The position numbers and the translations under genes are program-made. A stretch of 64,000 bases of DNA, taken from Cycas panzhihuaensis. Taxonomy: Eukaryota; Cycadophyta. Of the stretch, positions 46,123-57,792 are shown piece after piece. Each line of letters begins with the position of its first letter. The first letter of the stretch is position 1. Where the stretch lies: NCBI GenBank assembly GCA_023213395.1, contig CM041465.1:17174001-17238000 (forward strand). The letters run 5' to 3'. The notes below the pieces were generated by a model. It made no database searches, was not told the DNA's origin, and saw nothing but the letters and a program-made list of their open reading frames with translations.

Positions 46123-46597
46123 GAGCAATAGAGATGGGGAGATTAGTTGAGGTGGTAGTTCAAGAGATGATCCCCCGGTCCTATACAGAGGGGCAACCTC
46201 CCATCTAGGAAGGATAGGAGCCATGGTCGGTAGGGGCTCATATAGCAGCATTTGCCCCATTGGTCAGGGCCAAAGATATATAGGTAGTGGAGTCCCATGA
46301 GCACTAGGTGAGAGTGGGACATCTCCAGAGAGAGCTAGATGAGACTAAGGCAGAGAGAGATATCCTACGAGGTCAGATCTAGGTGTTGGAGGCTTAGGGA
46401 GGAGCAGGTGGGGATGTAGAGAGTCACATCCAAGTGGCAGTGATGGAGGAGCATCTCCAAGGGATGGAGGAGAGGCTCTAAGGAGTGGAGGGTGAGAGGG
46501 ATCATATCCAAGCATGATACGATCAACTAGTGGATTAGGTGGCATCGAGAACATTGTAGAGCAGGACTCATACTTACATAATGGTGATGACCTTGAG
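46123..46597 (+). pseudogene. Tat-B antisense gene, exon 2, first part
   Basis: AIEMGRLVEVVVQEMIPRSY, FAPLVRAKDI, then a heptad-like charged segment (LQRELDETKAERDILRGQI) and ERDHIQA, matching Tat-A exon 2. It is cut by Chromo-D at 46597 and resumes at 52931. Confidence 0.65.
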
Positions 46598-46667
46598 TGT
46601 AAAGAACTGTTACACCAAAACCCTGAGGTATTAATGAAGATGGCCCCCCGCTAAGTAGACCATTACC
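46598..46667 (-). repeat. 70-bp segment inverted relative to 47211-47281
   Basis: Contains AACCCTGAGGT and GTAGACCATTACC, the reverse complement (with changes) of the segment that directly precedes the Chromo-D primer site. Its outer end, TGTAAAG, looks like a terminus of the inserted unit. Confidence 0.85.
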
Positions 46668-46833
46668 TCTCCCTAGGTCAAACAGGCTAGCCCCGCCTAG
46701 CCCCGCTTTCACTGGCATTCATGTGCCCCATAGGTCCTAGCTATGATGGCATTTTGTGTATCAACAATGTTGGAACGTCACCCCACCACCCCCATAAATG
46801 GTGTTGCCCACACAGGATTTGAACCTGGGTCTT

Positions 46834-46846
46834 GGCTCTGATACCA
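46834..46846 (-). promoter_or_regulatory. Primer-site-like sequence in inverted orientation
   Basis: Minus strand TGGTATCAGAGCC directly follows the end of the inverted LTR. So this LTR belongs to a 5' LTR-PBS unit facing left. Confidence 0.8.
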
Positions 46847-47208
46847 CTCCTTAATGATAATTGCACACCAATATAATAAGTAAATAACTCCAAAAGAGCA
46901 CTTGTATTGTAATACCCTTTAAGGGTGAAACCTCCCAATTACATGCAATAACAATGATATTTAAGATGCCATACTCTAAGGATTACATAAATATATATAT
47001 GGCTCTATGCTTAGTACGCAATCTCCTCCTTATGCATGTGGGATATTACATGAATATATATAGTGCTCAATGGCCACTACACAACCTTCTACTTATACAT
47101 GTGGGATATTAAGAAAAGGGAAGTAGAAGAAATAAAAGATATAAGAGAGAGAAGTAGAAGATATAAGAGAATATAAGAGAAGGTAAGTTAGGGGGTGGAT
47201 CACTAACA
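46847..47208 (-). repeat. Inverted copy of the Chromo-D LTR
   Basis: Reverse complement of 52563-52924 with scattered changes. Its start on the minus strand, TGTTAGTGATCC, corresponds to TGTTAGGGATCC at 52563. Confidence 0.92.
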
Positions 47209-47282
47209 AAGGTAATGGTCTACTTGGTGGGGCCCCCTCTTCACTAACACCTCAGGGTTTTGCTGTAATGGTTCGTTATAAG

Positions 47283-47296
47283 TGGTATCAGAGTGG
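47283..47296 (+). promoter_or_regulatory. Chromo-D primer binding site
   Basis: TGGTATCAGAGTGG, tRNA-iMet type. It is preceded by the 70-bp segment, not by the full LTR. Confidence 0.9.
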
Positions 47297-48189
47297 TCGA
47301 TCCATTCCTTGTGGGAGAGTCAAAGGTACTAAATAATCAATTTTTTCTCATTAGTACGTATTCTCATTTAATTTCCATTTAGTTACTTTACTTTTTGGGG
47401 GTAGATAACACTGCAATCAGGTAGCTACCCTAACACTACCACCGGGCAGTTTTCTTTTGCATTTAGATAGAGACCCTATGTTGGGGGTTTATAAATATCA
47501 CAAGGATCTATCATTTTGGGCTAAGCACATTATGGCTTTTTTGTCCCTTGTGTGAAGGACTAGATATCACACTCCTAAATCAAGCCTTAGACTGAACTCG
47601 ACTACGGAATTGTGCCTCCACGTACCTGCGGGCATATAGGAGGATCCCCTAGATAAGCCTTCCAAGTATAGGTAACCATAGGAAAACTATTAACCATCTG
47701 CAATTTATAGTTCACTAATAAGAGGTTAGCCCCAGGAAGTTACTCTCCACATACCTTAGAGATGGGCTAGTACAACTATAGAGTAGAGTGTTTGCCTCTG
47801 TAAGTTGATATTATTTGCATATAGGATCAGTATATTGGAGGGCCTACAAACCAGACAAGCCCATACCTAGTGTACTTGGTCAGTCTATTAGTGGTTTGTG
47901 TTCACTTAATTAGTTAGTGAGTCAGTCATCATCAATTTGTTAAATCCAGTCTATCTAGCCAGTGTGTCATCAGCTTATACACACATAGTTAATAGGCCAA
48001 CAAGTGACCAAAAAAGTAAAAAAGCAAAAAGTAAAAAGGTAAAAAAGAAAAAAAAGTAAAAAAGCAAAAAGTGAAAAAAAATCCATATTGCCTTATTATA
48101 AAATATTGGGGATAATAGTCTATAGACACCCCCGTCAAATCCTTTTCATTCACATTTACCAACTAGGATTCAACTTAGGTCTTGTGGAC
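47297..48189 (+). other. Chromo-D leader
   Basis: About 0.9 kb with no recognised gene. A purine-rich AAAAAGTAAAAAAGCAAAAA stretch lies at about 48010-48085. Confidence 0.7.
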
Positions 48190-49171
48190 TAATGGCCCCT
48201 AAGATGAACCCAAGTTAGACTTAAGATCTCAATGATACTGTCTCATAACTTCGAGAAGATATATTACAAATCCAAAATGACTTCAATGAAAAATTTGATG
48301 CAGTAATGCTAGAGCTTACATTCATGAAACCTTTTAAGGAAGAAAAGTTTAACCTTGATGATACTACTCATATAGGTAGGGATCACTTCGCTAAAGAAGA
48401 TGAAAGTAATGATGGTAGGTGCTTTCATCCGAACTTCCTTCCCAAGGCACAGATGTACGTACCTAGATCACCGAAATGGAACAATACTTTTCTCTTCATC
48501 AAGTTCCAACAGATAAGAAGATCCCTCTTGCTTCTCTACACATGGAAACTGAACCCTACCAATGGTACCAATGGGTTATGAAAGTAATTAGTGGGCTTAG
48601 TTATCAATGGGAGGGTTTTATCAAAGATCTTATAGCTCAATATGATAGTACATGGGATCATGACCACTTTAACTAGTTAGCTAAAGTTAGATAGGAGGGG
48701 GCTATTTCAACTTATACAGTAGAATACCAATGTCTCTCCACAAGGGTTGATGGTCTTTATTAGAATAAATTACTTGAGTTATACATTGGCAGGTTATGAG
48801 ATGACATCAGACATGAGTTGCGACTCTTAAAACCTGATAATATCTATATAGCTATCAATTTTTCTTGATATATTGAAGCAAAAAATAAGGCATCCTGATC
48901 CCTCCAATGAACATTTCTAGAAAAATGACCGCAATTTCAGGTTCTTGGTGTGCGACAAATGACTTCCCAAGAGATGGATGAGAAACAATTGAAAGGGTTA
49001 TGTTTTCATTGTAACCAAAAGTAGAATAAACACCATAAGTGTCCTGAATGACACTTATTCATAATTGAGGATGTTCAAGATGAGGAACCAGTAGAAGAAG
49101 CCTCATTAGACCCAGAAAATAAGGATTGTGATCCACTTGATGAGGAAGAAGAAGATATTGCTACTATATCT
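48190..49171 (+). pseudogene. gag: Chromo-D gag remnant
   Basis: Coiled N-terminal part (LREDILQIQNDFNEKFDAVM), then a frame shift near 48476-48580 into TEPYQWYQWVMKVISGLSYQ and FIKDLIAQY (gag core), RHELRLLKPDNIYIAI, and a zinc knuckle at 49001-49042 (CFHCNQK-NKHHKC). The chromovirus form is CX2CX3(W/Y)X4HXC-like; one codon is a stop. An acidic stretch before protease follows. Confidence 0.85.
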
Positions 49172-49780
49172 ATGCATGCCCTAGCTGTAATTGCAGCCCC
49201 TCAGACACTCAAAATTATTGGGTACATTAAGAAAAGGAAGGTGGTTGTCCTCATGGATTTTGGGAGCACCCATAATTTCATTAATCAGAAACTTGTTGAA
49301 GAACTCAACTGTTTTCCATATCCTATCAAAACTTTTCAGGTTATGGTGGCTAATGGAGGGACACTCACTTGTGTGGGAAAATGTCATAATATCAAGTTGC
49401 AAATGGGTGACTATCACCTCTCCACTTCTATGTATTCCATTCTCGTTGGAGGAGTTGATGTTGTATTAGGGGTACAATGGTTCAAACCACTAGGGACCAT
49501 TCAACTAAATATGCAAGAGCTCTTCATCTTATTTACTTCTGAAGGAATTGACTATTAATTGAATGGGATTATTCCTTTACTGACCCAAATCATCAGCTCA
49601 CACCATATGGAGATACTCACTAAAAAGGGTGGTACAGGAATCATTACCAAATGTTATACTCTAGAAGGTTAAGAACTTCCAACAAAAGGGGACATTCTCC
49701 AAGATGATGGTATACCAAATGACTTAAAATTGGTACTTCACTGCCATAACTAGGTCTTTTAGGATATTCCTCAAGGTCTT
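49172..49780 (+). pseudogene. pol: Chromo-D aspartic protease remnant
   Basis: Open frame 49172-49558: KRKVVVLMDFGSTHNFINQK, where the active site normally reads DSGST and Ser is now Phe (TTT for TCT). The second half has the typical GVDVVLGVQWFKPLG. The following linker carries stops. Confidence 0.92.
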
Positions 49781-50602
49781 CCCCCAGTATGTAACCAAGA
49801 TCACAGCATTGACCTGGTAGCTAGAAGTAATCTTCCTTGTATTCGACCATACTGGTATCCCTACCAGCAAAAGAATGAAGTTGAATGACTACTTTAAGAA
49901 CTCCTTAATGCTAGTATTATTAGGGAAAGTAAAAGCACTTTTTCTACCCTAATGATTCTAGTAAGAAAAAAGGATGGCTTATTTCACATGTGTGTAGACT
50001 ACCACAAGCTTACTGAGATAACCATCAAGGATAAATTTCCTATACCAATCATCGATGAACTCTTAGATGAACTCTATGGAGTAATGTTCTTCACATCATT
50101 GGACTTACGGTCAGGATACCATCAAATCAAGATCAAAGTAGAGGATGTTCATAAAACTACATTTCATACACATGAAGATTACTATGAATTTTTAGTCATG
50201 GCATTTGACTTGACTAATACCCCATCTAGCTTTTAAGGACTCACGAATAAACTCTTTCTGCTTTACTTAAGGAAGTTCATGTTAGTCTTTTTTGATGACA
50301 TTTTGATCTTCAGTCGTACATAGGAAGACCATCTTCAACATGTTGATAAGGCATTATAGGTACTTACAGACAACTAGCTTTATGCAAAAAAATCAAAATG
50401 TCAATTTGGGAAAACAGAAATAGAATATTTGGGCCATATTATCTCTCAAGAAGGAGTTAAGGTGAATCCTAAGAAAATAGCAGTTATCACAAACTAGCCT
50501 AAACCTAAAAACATCAAGGGCCTTCGTGGATTCTTAAGAATCACAAGATATTATTGAAAGTTTGTTCAAGGCTATGCAAGGATTGCTTCCCCTTTAATCA
50601 AC
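49781..50602 (+). pseudogene. pol: Chromo-D reverse transcriptase remnant
   Basis: ILVRKKDGLFHMCVDYHKLT, IKDKFPIPIIDELLDEL, palm A FFTSLDLRSGYHQIKI, active site LVFFDDILIFS (FFDD for YxDD), then EYLGHIISQEGVKVNP and LRGFLRITRYY. Stops at Gln and Trp positions. Confidence 0.95.
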
Positions 50603-51100
50603 TTGTTAAAAAAGGATTCCTTTCATTGGAATGATAAGGCCTCTAAATCATTTGAACACCTAAAGCTGGATTTAACTACCACACTGGTCCTTGCAACACC
50701 AGACTTTACAAAGACCTTCACTATTGAATGTGATGCATCAGGGCAGGGCATTGGAGTAGTCTTAATGCAAGAAGGGAAACCTTTGGCCTTTGAAAGTTGT
50801 CAACTTACACCCAAGGAACAAGTCAAATACGCCTATGAGAAGGAGATGTTAGCAATTCTTCATGCAGTTAGGAAATGATAATAATATTTATTGGGAGCAT
50901 ATTTCCAAATTAAAACAGACCATGAGAGCTTAAAATATTTCCTATCTCAAAGGACAACATCTGAGGAACAACAAAAATGGGTCACCAAAATGCAAGCTTT
51001 TGACTTTAAAATCATATATAAAAAAGGGAAGGATAATATAGCTACTGATACTTTATCTCATAAGGAATAAGGCTCTGCACTATATTCTATCATGACAGTC
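50603..51100 (+). pseudogene. pol: Chromo-D RNase H remnant
   Basis: FTIECDASGQGIGVVLMQEG (catalytic Asp kept), AYEKEMLAILHAVRK, then a stop, IKTDHESLKYFLSQR, and ending DNIATDTLSHKE. This is the gypsy-type RNase H. Confidence 0.95.
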
Positions 51101-52380
51101 AATCCCTCTTGGATAGCAGTCGCCAAGCAAAAATGGGATGAGGACTCCTTTACAAAGCAGATCATTTAAGACCTTCAAGCTAGAGTAGGGCATTCAACCT
51201 ATTATACATGGTCTTCAAATATTCTCTTGTATAAGAATCAAATATATATATACCCTCACTCTAGCCTTAAGGAGCAAATTTTACATGATACACATGCCTC
51301 TCCAATAGCAGGTCATTCAGGGTTCCTACGAACATATCACCACTTAAAATAGTCTTTCGTTTGGAAGGGATAAAAAGGAGATGTAAAGAGATATGTTTCC
51401 TCATGTGAAATTTGTCAATGACATAAGATAGAAATAGTCAAGTCTCCAGGATTGCTACAACCCCTACCGATACCAAATCAATAATGGGAAGAAATTTCTA
51501 TGGACTTCATCATGGATCTGCCCAAGTTAGAAGGAAAAGATGTTATACTGGTGGTTGTTGATAGGCTAACTAAATATGCTCATTTTTATGGCATTCAAGC
51601 CATATATAAGGCAAAGCAAATTGCTGAGATCTTTTATAAGGATATACACAGGTTACATGGAATGCCTAAATGCATAGTCAGTGATCGAGATCCCAAGTTT
51701 ACCAATAACTTCTAGACAGAACTCTTCCATCTACTTGGTACTAAATTAACAATGAGCTCATCCTACTATCTACAAATAGATGGATAAACTGAGGTGGTTA
51801 ATAAGTTCCTTGAAGGATACCTTTGGTGTTATGCTTCAGATAAGTAGGGATAGTGGCATCATTAGCTTCCTTTAGTAGGATGGTGGTATAATACAACCTA
51901 TCATGCATAAATAGGAATGACTCTGTTCCAAGCATTATATGGCTATGAACCACCCACACTTAAAAACTATTCCATAATCAGTTCTAAGGTTCAAGCAATC
52001 GAAGACCACATCCAACAAACAACACAGATTCTTAAGCTACTCAAGGAAAATTTAAACCTTGCACAAAATCAGATGAAATAACAGGCAGATAAAGGGCAAA
52101 GTAAATAAGCATTTCAGCCAGGTGATTGGGTATACTTACGGTTGCAACCGTATAAGTAGGCATCTCTCAAACATAATGGGCAACATAAATTACAACCTTG
52201 ATTTTATGGGTCTTACAAAATTCTCAAGAAGATTGGTGAAATTGCATATGCCTTGGACTTACCACCACTATCAAGGATCCATAATATCTTTCATGTTTCA
52301 TGTCTTAAGAAGGTAATTGGGTAACAAGTATAAGTTCAAACAGAATTACCTATCTTAAATGAGAAGGGGCAACTTTAACT
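51101..52380 (+). pseudogene. pol: Chromo-D integrase remnant
   Basis: HHCC finger HASPIAGHSGFLRTYHHLK and CEICQ. Catalytic core SMDFIMDLPKLEGKDVILVV, then IVSDRDPKFTNNF, and the Glu in TEVVNKFLEGYL. The C-terminal GPY-type motif is decayed (FYGSYKILKKIGEIAYALDL). Then SRIHNIFHVSCLKK. Several stops. Confidence 0.95.
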
Positions 52381-52545
52381 TATTTCAGAATGTATCATCG
52401 ACCGAAGAATTTGACATCTATGATCCAGACAAATCATTGAGTTTCTCATCAAATGGAAATAACTTCCACGAGAAGATGCAACCTAAGAGAATGAACAATT
52501 TATCCTAGAGCACCCTGAGATCACCAAGCTCTAAGGGCAAAGATT
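52381..52545 (+). pseudogene. pol: Chromo-D chromodomain remnant
   Basis: After integrase: IIEFLIKWK-LPREDAT-ENEQ and FILEHPEI, the C-terminal chromodomain of chromoviruses. Stops fall at the conserved Gly/Trp positions. Chromodomains of this class recognise histone marks and guide integration; this copy is dead. Confidence 0.88.
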
Positions 52546-52548
52546 TTT

Positions 52549-52562
52549 TAAGGGGGGGACTT
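52549..52562 (+). promoter_or_regulatory. Chromo-D polypurine tract
   Basis: TAAGGGGGGGACTT directly before TGTTAGGG. Confidence 0.9.
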
Positions 52563-52930
52563 TGTTAGGGATCCAACCCCTAACTTACCTTCTCTTATAT
52601 CGTGTACTTCTCTCTCTTATATCTTTTATTTCTTTTACTTCTTCCCTTTTCTTAATATCCCATATGCATAAGTAGAAGGTTGCATAGTGATCATTGAGCA
52701 CTATATATATTGATGTAATATCCCACATGCATAAGGAGGAGGTTGTGTAGTAAGCATAGAGCCATATATATATTTATGTAATCCTCAGAGTATGGCATCT
52801 TAAATATCATTATTATTGCATATAATTGTGAGGTTGCCTCCTTGAAGGGTATTGCAATATAAATGCTCTTTTGGAGTTATTTACTTATTATATTGGTGTG
52901 CAATTATCATTAAGGAATGGTGTCCTAACA
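52563..52930 (+). repeat. Chromo-D 3' LTR
   Basis: 368 bp with short inverted ends TGTTAGG...CCTAACA. It matches the inverted copy at 46847-47208 except for the last part (GGTGTCCTAACA here, GGTATCAGAGCC there). Confidence 0.88.
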
Positions 52931-53040
52931 CCGAGGAGGCTTCAGGATGAGGGGAGAAAGGTAGGGAGCTCCTATAGGTGCAGGAGGAGTTTAGGGGGTA
53001 TGTGGTCCCTGAGAGAGGGATCACATCGACCAAGGGATGA
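52931..53040 (+). pseudogene. Tat-B antisense gene, exon 2, last part
   Basis: Resumes after Chromo-D. The segment with GGGTATGTGGTCCCTGAGAG matches GGCATGTGGTCCCTAGGAG at the end of Tat-A exon 2. Stop at 53038. Confidence 0.6.
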
Positions 53041-53827
53041 TCCACCATGAGGAGAGGACCACCAAAGAGTAGGATGTGCCAAGTTTAATTTGGGAAAGCA
53101 CCAGACCTCCAAGGAGTCACCATATGTTACCACATGATTGTACTCCTCCCTACAAGGATTCTAGCTTCCTACAAATGATGTACCATACCATTTATATGAT
53201 ATGACACATTATGATTTTTATGTATATGGACAGGGTCATTAGTACCCCATTTGATAAATGGTAGTGTATGATGATACATGATGATGTATTGGATTGGATT
53301 TGCTTTTGTATGTATGTTAGTGTATACACATGTATGAGGGTGCACAGGTGCATGAGGAGCTATAGATCATGGTAATTTAAGTTGATTATTATATGGTTTA
53401 TGCTATAGGATTGTTTGAGTTGCATACACTTCCTTTTATGGAGGGCCACACCCCTAGGGGGCACACACGATCACCATGAGCATCGGCAATAGGCATACGC
53501 AGGGCTAGGAGATAGGGAGCCATACATGTCTTCATAGGAGCATAACAAAATATGTAAAAGAAGCACTAGCGAGAAAGGGAGTAATAATACCCCAACATGT
53601 CATCCTAGTTGGGGAGTGTACCCAGGCTCAAGAGCGACAGGGACAACACACCCAATTAGGAGGACAAGGCCCCCAAGAATAAGGAGGAAAAGAGGTCTCA
53701 CAAGAGGAACCCAAAGGAGCGAGAAGGCCACCCTAAACCACCATTCCACCTATGATTAGGGAGAATGGGGGCGTACTTAGGATGGTAGTTTAGGCTCATT
53801 TTGGAGTGAAAGGAGAGAGAGAAGTTG
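53041..53827. other. Convergent spacer between antisense gene and pol in Tat-B
   Basis: About 790 bp, counterpart of 28506-29215 in Tat-A. No gene seen. Confidence 0.7.
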
Positions 53828-55100
53828 TCATGCGTAAAATTTCTTTAGGAATTTCCCATTAACAACTTTCTTGAATTTGAGACCTTCTAAGGTTGTAATC
53901 CTGTAAGTGTCATTATTGAGGCTTTCGAGGATGATAAAGGGGCCAACCCATTTAGGTTAGAATTTGGATAGGCAGTCATGGAGATATTTCAATTTGAGTA
54001 CGTGATCCCCAGGATGTAAAGGACAGGAGCGAAGACACTTATCATACATCCTTTGCACCCTGGCCTTAGAAGCAAGATTCTCTTGGTAAGCTATCAGGCA
54101 CCTCTCGTCTAAGGCCTCAAGGTCTAAGAGGTGAGCTTGACAAAGAGATTCCTCATCAATAAGACCTCAAAGAGATACTCTTAAAGAAGGAATCTCCACT
54201 TCCAATGGGAGAACTACCTCTGTTCCATACACTAGGGGAAAATAGGTCATTCCCATAGCCATATAGATAGATGTGTGATATGTCCATAAAGTGGAAGGGA
54301 GCTGAAGGTGCCAATCTCTTTGAGATTGGGCAACAATTTTCTTAAAGATATTTATAAGGATTTTGTTAAATGATTCAACTTGGCCATTGGTCTGAGGGTA
54401 ATAGGGAGAGGAGGTTTTGTGAGAAATTTTAAATTTCTCATAGAGTTCATCCATCTCCTTATTATAGAAAGGGGTTCCATTGTCCATGATCAGGACATTG
54501 GGGACTTTGAAATAGTAAATTATGTGCTGGTAGACAAAGGTGGCTATCATCTTATTAGGGGTAGAATACAAAGGGACTGCTTCAGCCCATTTGTTGAAGT
54601 ACTCTACAGCAATCAAGATGAACTTGTGCTGCGACAAAGAAGGTGGAGATATGGATCCAATAAGGTCCAACCCCCATTGGGAGAAGGGCCATGGATATAT
54701 AACATAATGAAGGGGCTCAGAATGTAAGTTGGTGATGTTAGTGTGCTTCTGGCACCGCTGACATCTTAGGGCATAGGCATGGGCATCCTTGAAGAGGGAT
54801 GGCCAGTAATACCCCATGTAAAGGATCTTTTGGGCCATGGATTGGCCCCCAAAATGACCTATGCAAATGTCGTTGTGGCATTCACAGAGTATTTAGTCCA
54901 CTTCGTTGGGGTTGATGGAATGAAGAAGGATCCCATCAAAGGATCTCTTATATAATACTTCACTCATGAGGAAGTATTGCCTAGTAGTAGCTTGAATACG
55001 TTATCTAACTTTGCCACTAACTTTGGGACGATACTGCTACTGAGTAAGGTATCATGCGACATCCCCATACTACTCATTATCGGTAAGTGGATGAGGAGGA
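53828..55100 (-). pseudogene. pol: Tat-B integrase remnant
   Basis: The 223-residue open frame 54838-54167 keeps all three catalytic residues in context: WGLDLIGSI, LIMDNGTPF, TNGQVESFNKIL. The zinc finger is upstream (54900-54770, CQRCQ kept). The C-terminal part 54166-53828 has stops but retains KWVGPFIILES and ends GKFLKKFYA-stop. It is the longest intact catalytic core in the window. Confidence 0.94.
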
Positions 55101-55740
55101 GAATCCTAAATAGCCAAAATGGGCTCATCAGGCAAAGAATCATCAACGAGAATATCGAAAGGGTTTGAGATGAGGGTGTCAATGTGTTACTCAGCCACCA
55201 CCATCCCTTTCTTTAACTTCCTGTTAATGATTTGGAGGTCAAATTCCTGAAGGAGGATGATCCACTTGGCAGTCCTACCTATCAGGTCAGGTCAAGTAAG
55301 AAAATATCTTAAGGGATTAGATTGGATGATTACTCAGGTAGTGTTCCCGAGCAAGTAGTGCCTAAACTTCTTAGTGCCATGCACCAAGGAGAGACACTCC
55401 TTCTTGGTAGGAGAATAGTTAAGTTCAGTAGACACGAGGGTGGGACTGATAAAGTAAATGTCACTTTCGATTCCCAAATCATCCTCCTAAGCTAACATAA
55501 CGTCCAAGGACTCATCAATAGCTAAAGTGTAGAGAATAAATGGTTTGTCAAAGAGAGGGGGCACTAATGTCAGAGCAGAAGTGAGGGCTTCCTTAAGTTC
55601 TTCGAAGGCTTGTTGGGCCTTTGAAGACCAAATGAACAGGGCTCCCTTCTTTAATAGGTTAGTAAGAGGTTGACATTTATGGAAAAATTTGCCAGGAAAC
55701 ACCTAAGAAATACAAGCCTACCTAAGAACGACTTGATCTG
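55101..55740 (-). pseudogene. pol: Tat-B RNase H remnant
   Basis: The frame 55702-55487 reads NLLKKGALFIWSSKAQQAFE and PFILYTLAIDESLDVMLA. Further downstream the blocks matching Tat-A (HYLLG, RYFLT) are present with stops. No second RNase H before integrase. Confidence 0.88.
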
Positions 55741-56480
55741 TCATTGGGTTTTAGGAGGTGGCATGTTAAGGATGGCCTTGACTTTATCGGGGTCAATTTA
55801 GATTTCTTGTCTTGAGACAAGGAAACCAAGGAGTTTTCTAGCCATTACAGCAAACACACATTTGAGAGAGTTGAGGCTTATATTGTATTTACGATATCAT
55901 ATGAAGATGGCTTGCAAATCAGAAGGATGGTGGACCCTAATACATGAGAGACCCATCATATCATCCATGAAAACCTCTAAGGTTTTGTTAATAAGATCAC
56001 GAAAGATGAATTGCATTGCCCTTTAATAGGTGGTGCCTACATTCTTTAGCCTAAAGGGCATCGCCGTATAGGTGAAGAATGTAGGTGGTGCCTATATTCT
56101 TTAGCCCAAAGGGCATCGCCTTGGAGTAGTCGATAGAAGTGATTAACCATGTGTTTAGGAGTTTCTTAACTTCTATCTTGACGGCAGCTGGAAGTTTGGG
56201 ATGAAGAGGGCACTATTTTTGACATATAGGGTATCTAGAATGGTGGTAAGATTGTGGGCAACGATCTAAGGGTTTATCCCCTTCATATTGGAATAATCCC
56301 ATGCAAAGATGTCTCAGAGTTCCTGGAACAAAAGGGTATACTCCTTTATTTCATTAGGAGAGCATTCTACTCCCACCTTTATGACCTTACCTGGGGCAAG
56401 GACTATGTCCTTGGTTTCCCCTATGCACACAACATTCCTTTCCTCAAAGTGAAGGGGGCTTGGTCAATAGGAAGGGGCTG
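55741..56480 (-). pseudogene. pol: Tat-B reverse transcriptase with internal deletion
   Basis: The N-terminal part (KLPAAVKIEVKKLLNTWLIT, then SIDYS) joins directly to MPFGLKN. About 85 residues between them (the CVNFRD-type block, ACPKD block and palm motif A of Tat-A) are missing. At the junction a 39-bp segment with GGTGGTGCCTA.ATTCTTTAG is present twice (56027-56065 and 56081-56120). Downstream the active site VFMDDMMGLS is kept. It cannot encode a working enzyme. Confidence 0.88.
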
Positions 56481-57247
56481 AATAGGAGATAGATCTATGT
56501 AAGCAAGAGATGACCCAAAAGTTAAGATCTTCAGGTGACCAAGCCTATGGTGACTAGAAGAGAGATTAGGTGTAGAGCCTGCTAGATACTTGAGCAAGGC
56601 CTCGTCATCCTCAAAGTAGTCTACCCCATAGATGACCACACCTCGAGAAAACAAGGAAAGATGGGAAGAAGAAGTAGTGGGACCATGCTAGTCAACATAC
56701 CACTTGACATACCCATGGGACTCTTTGGAAGAGTCAGAAAGAGTTCTCCTATGAGGAACAACAAGAGGCTCCCTAGCTTCATTTCCCACCACGGAAACAA
56801 AGAGAGAGACATAAAAATCACCTTATCAGTAGGAGCGATAACATGAGATTCAAGGGAAGAACTAGTTTCTCCAATAATGGGGGTTTCAAGTCAGGACCTG
56901 AAATGAAGGAAATGCCCCCTACCTGTGCTGAGGAGAGAGATGGGATGAGGAAAGTCCTCATCCTTTCCATTAGACTCGTCATCACTAAGCATGGCGAGAT
57001 ACCCATAGCTTCCCATACCAATATGGGTGAAGCATATGAGGTTGGAAGAAGAAGATAGAGGACCTTCTTCTAAGGGGGACCGATCAAGGATGCTAATGGA
57101 ACAAGAGTAAGCATGGACAGAAAGTCCCTTGTCACTCTTTACTTGACCATGAACTACTTGATGAGGTTGACGAGGTTTTTTAGTGGGAGGAGGCTCCTGG
57201 GAGATGACCCTCATTCGCCTGTCATGGACAAACTTAAGTTGTTCCCA
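56481..57247 (-). pseudogene. pol: Tat-B linker between protease and RT
   Basis: Counterpart of the Tat-A linker: GVDYFEDDEALLKYLAGS, LSDDESNGKDEDF. No enzyme domain recognised. Confidence 0.7.
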
Positions 57248-57792
57248 TCAGGACGAGTACACAGCTCCCATTTGGTCAAGCCATAGGCATCCCAACAAAA
57301 GGTTATAGTTGATGTCAATGTCGAGAATTACAATATTGGTAAGGACAGTCTTGTCCTCAAGAGTAAGGAGGATGGACACTGATCCTAAAGGCGTCTTTTC
57401 GATACCATCATAGCCTTGACACTGCCATGGAACTAGCTCTAGGCTGATATGACGAGCTCTTACATAATGCATAAAGGCATGGCATTAACAGAAGAACCAT
57501 TGTCAACAACGGTTCTCTATAAAGTGTATTTAGGAGTGTCAATAGTTATGGCAAAGGGGGAATACCATTGGTATTCCCTTTCATCAGTAGGGGGAAGATC
57601 CTTGAGGTCAAAAGAGATGACGGGTTCATGATTTGGGACGACACCCAAGGCATGAACAGATACGTCACCCAATCCCAAGGCTTCCAAGAGAAGTGCACGT
57701 TGTTTGGGGAAGCTCCTCAAGACATCCATTATGGACATTCCTACAGCAATAATGTGGAGCTCATCAACAATGGAAAAGGGCTTACCCTTCAC
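57248..57792 (-). pseudogene. pol: Tat-B aspartic protease remnant
   Basis: The frame 57792-57517 starts KGKPFSIVDELHIIAVGMSI. After one stop the active site reads RTVVDNGSSVNAMP, with the canonical DNGSS that Tat-A has lost. The C-terminal ILDIDINYNLLLGCLW is kept with stops between. Confidence 0.9.

Larger units (their letters stand above)
46598..52930 (+). mobile_element. Chromo-D: chromovirus (chromodomain gypsy) with a rearranged left end
   Basis: Inserted in Tat-B antisense exon 2; flanks TTGAG (46593-46597) and CCGAG (52931-52935) are a plausible eroded TSD. Internal order is PBS (47283), gag, protease, RT, RNase H, integrase with chromodomain, polypurine tract, 3' LTR (52563-52930). 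The left end is abnormal: instead of a direct-repeat LTR there is an LTR copy in the opposite orientation (about 46847-47208) and two 70-bp segments inverted to each other (46598-46667 and 47211-47281). Confidence 0.85.

Noticed and set aside
46811-46852. tRNA-like string (ATTTGAACCTGGG and CTCTGATACCA) before the inverted LTR
   Set aside because: It is the primer site of the inverted LTR plus its leader. No anticodon arm or D arm can be folded around it, so not a tRNA gene or SINE.
46598-47281. A DNA transposon or MITE bounded by the 70-bp inverted pair
   Set aside because: The inside is an LTR with a primer site, and the right-hand copy abuts the Chromo-D primer site. No flanking duplication of its own is visible.
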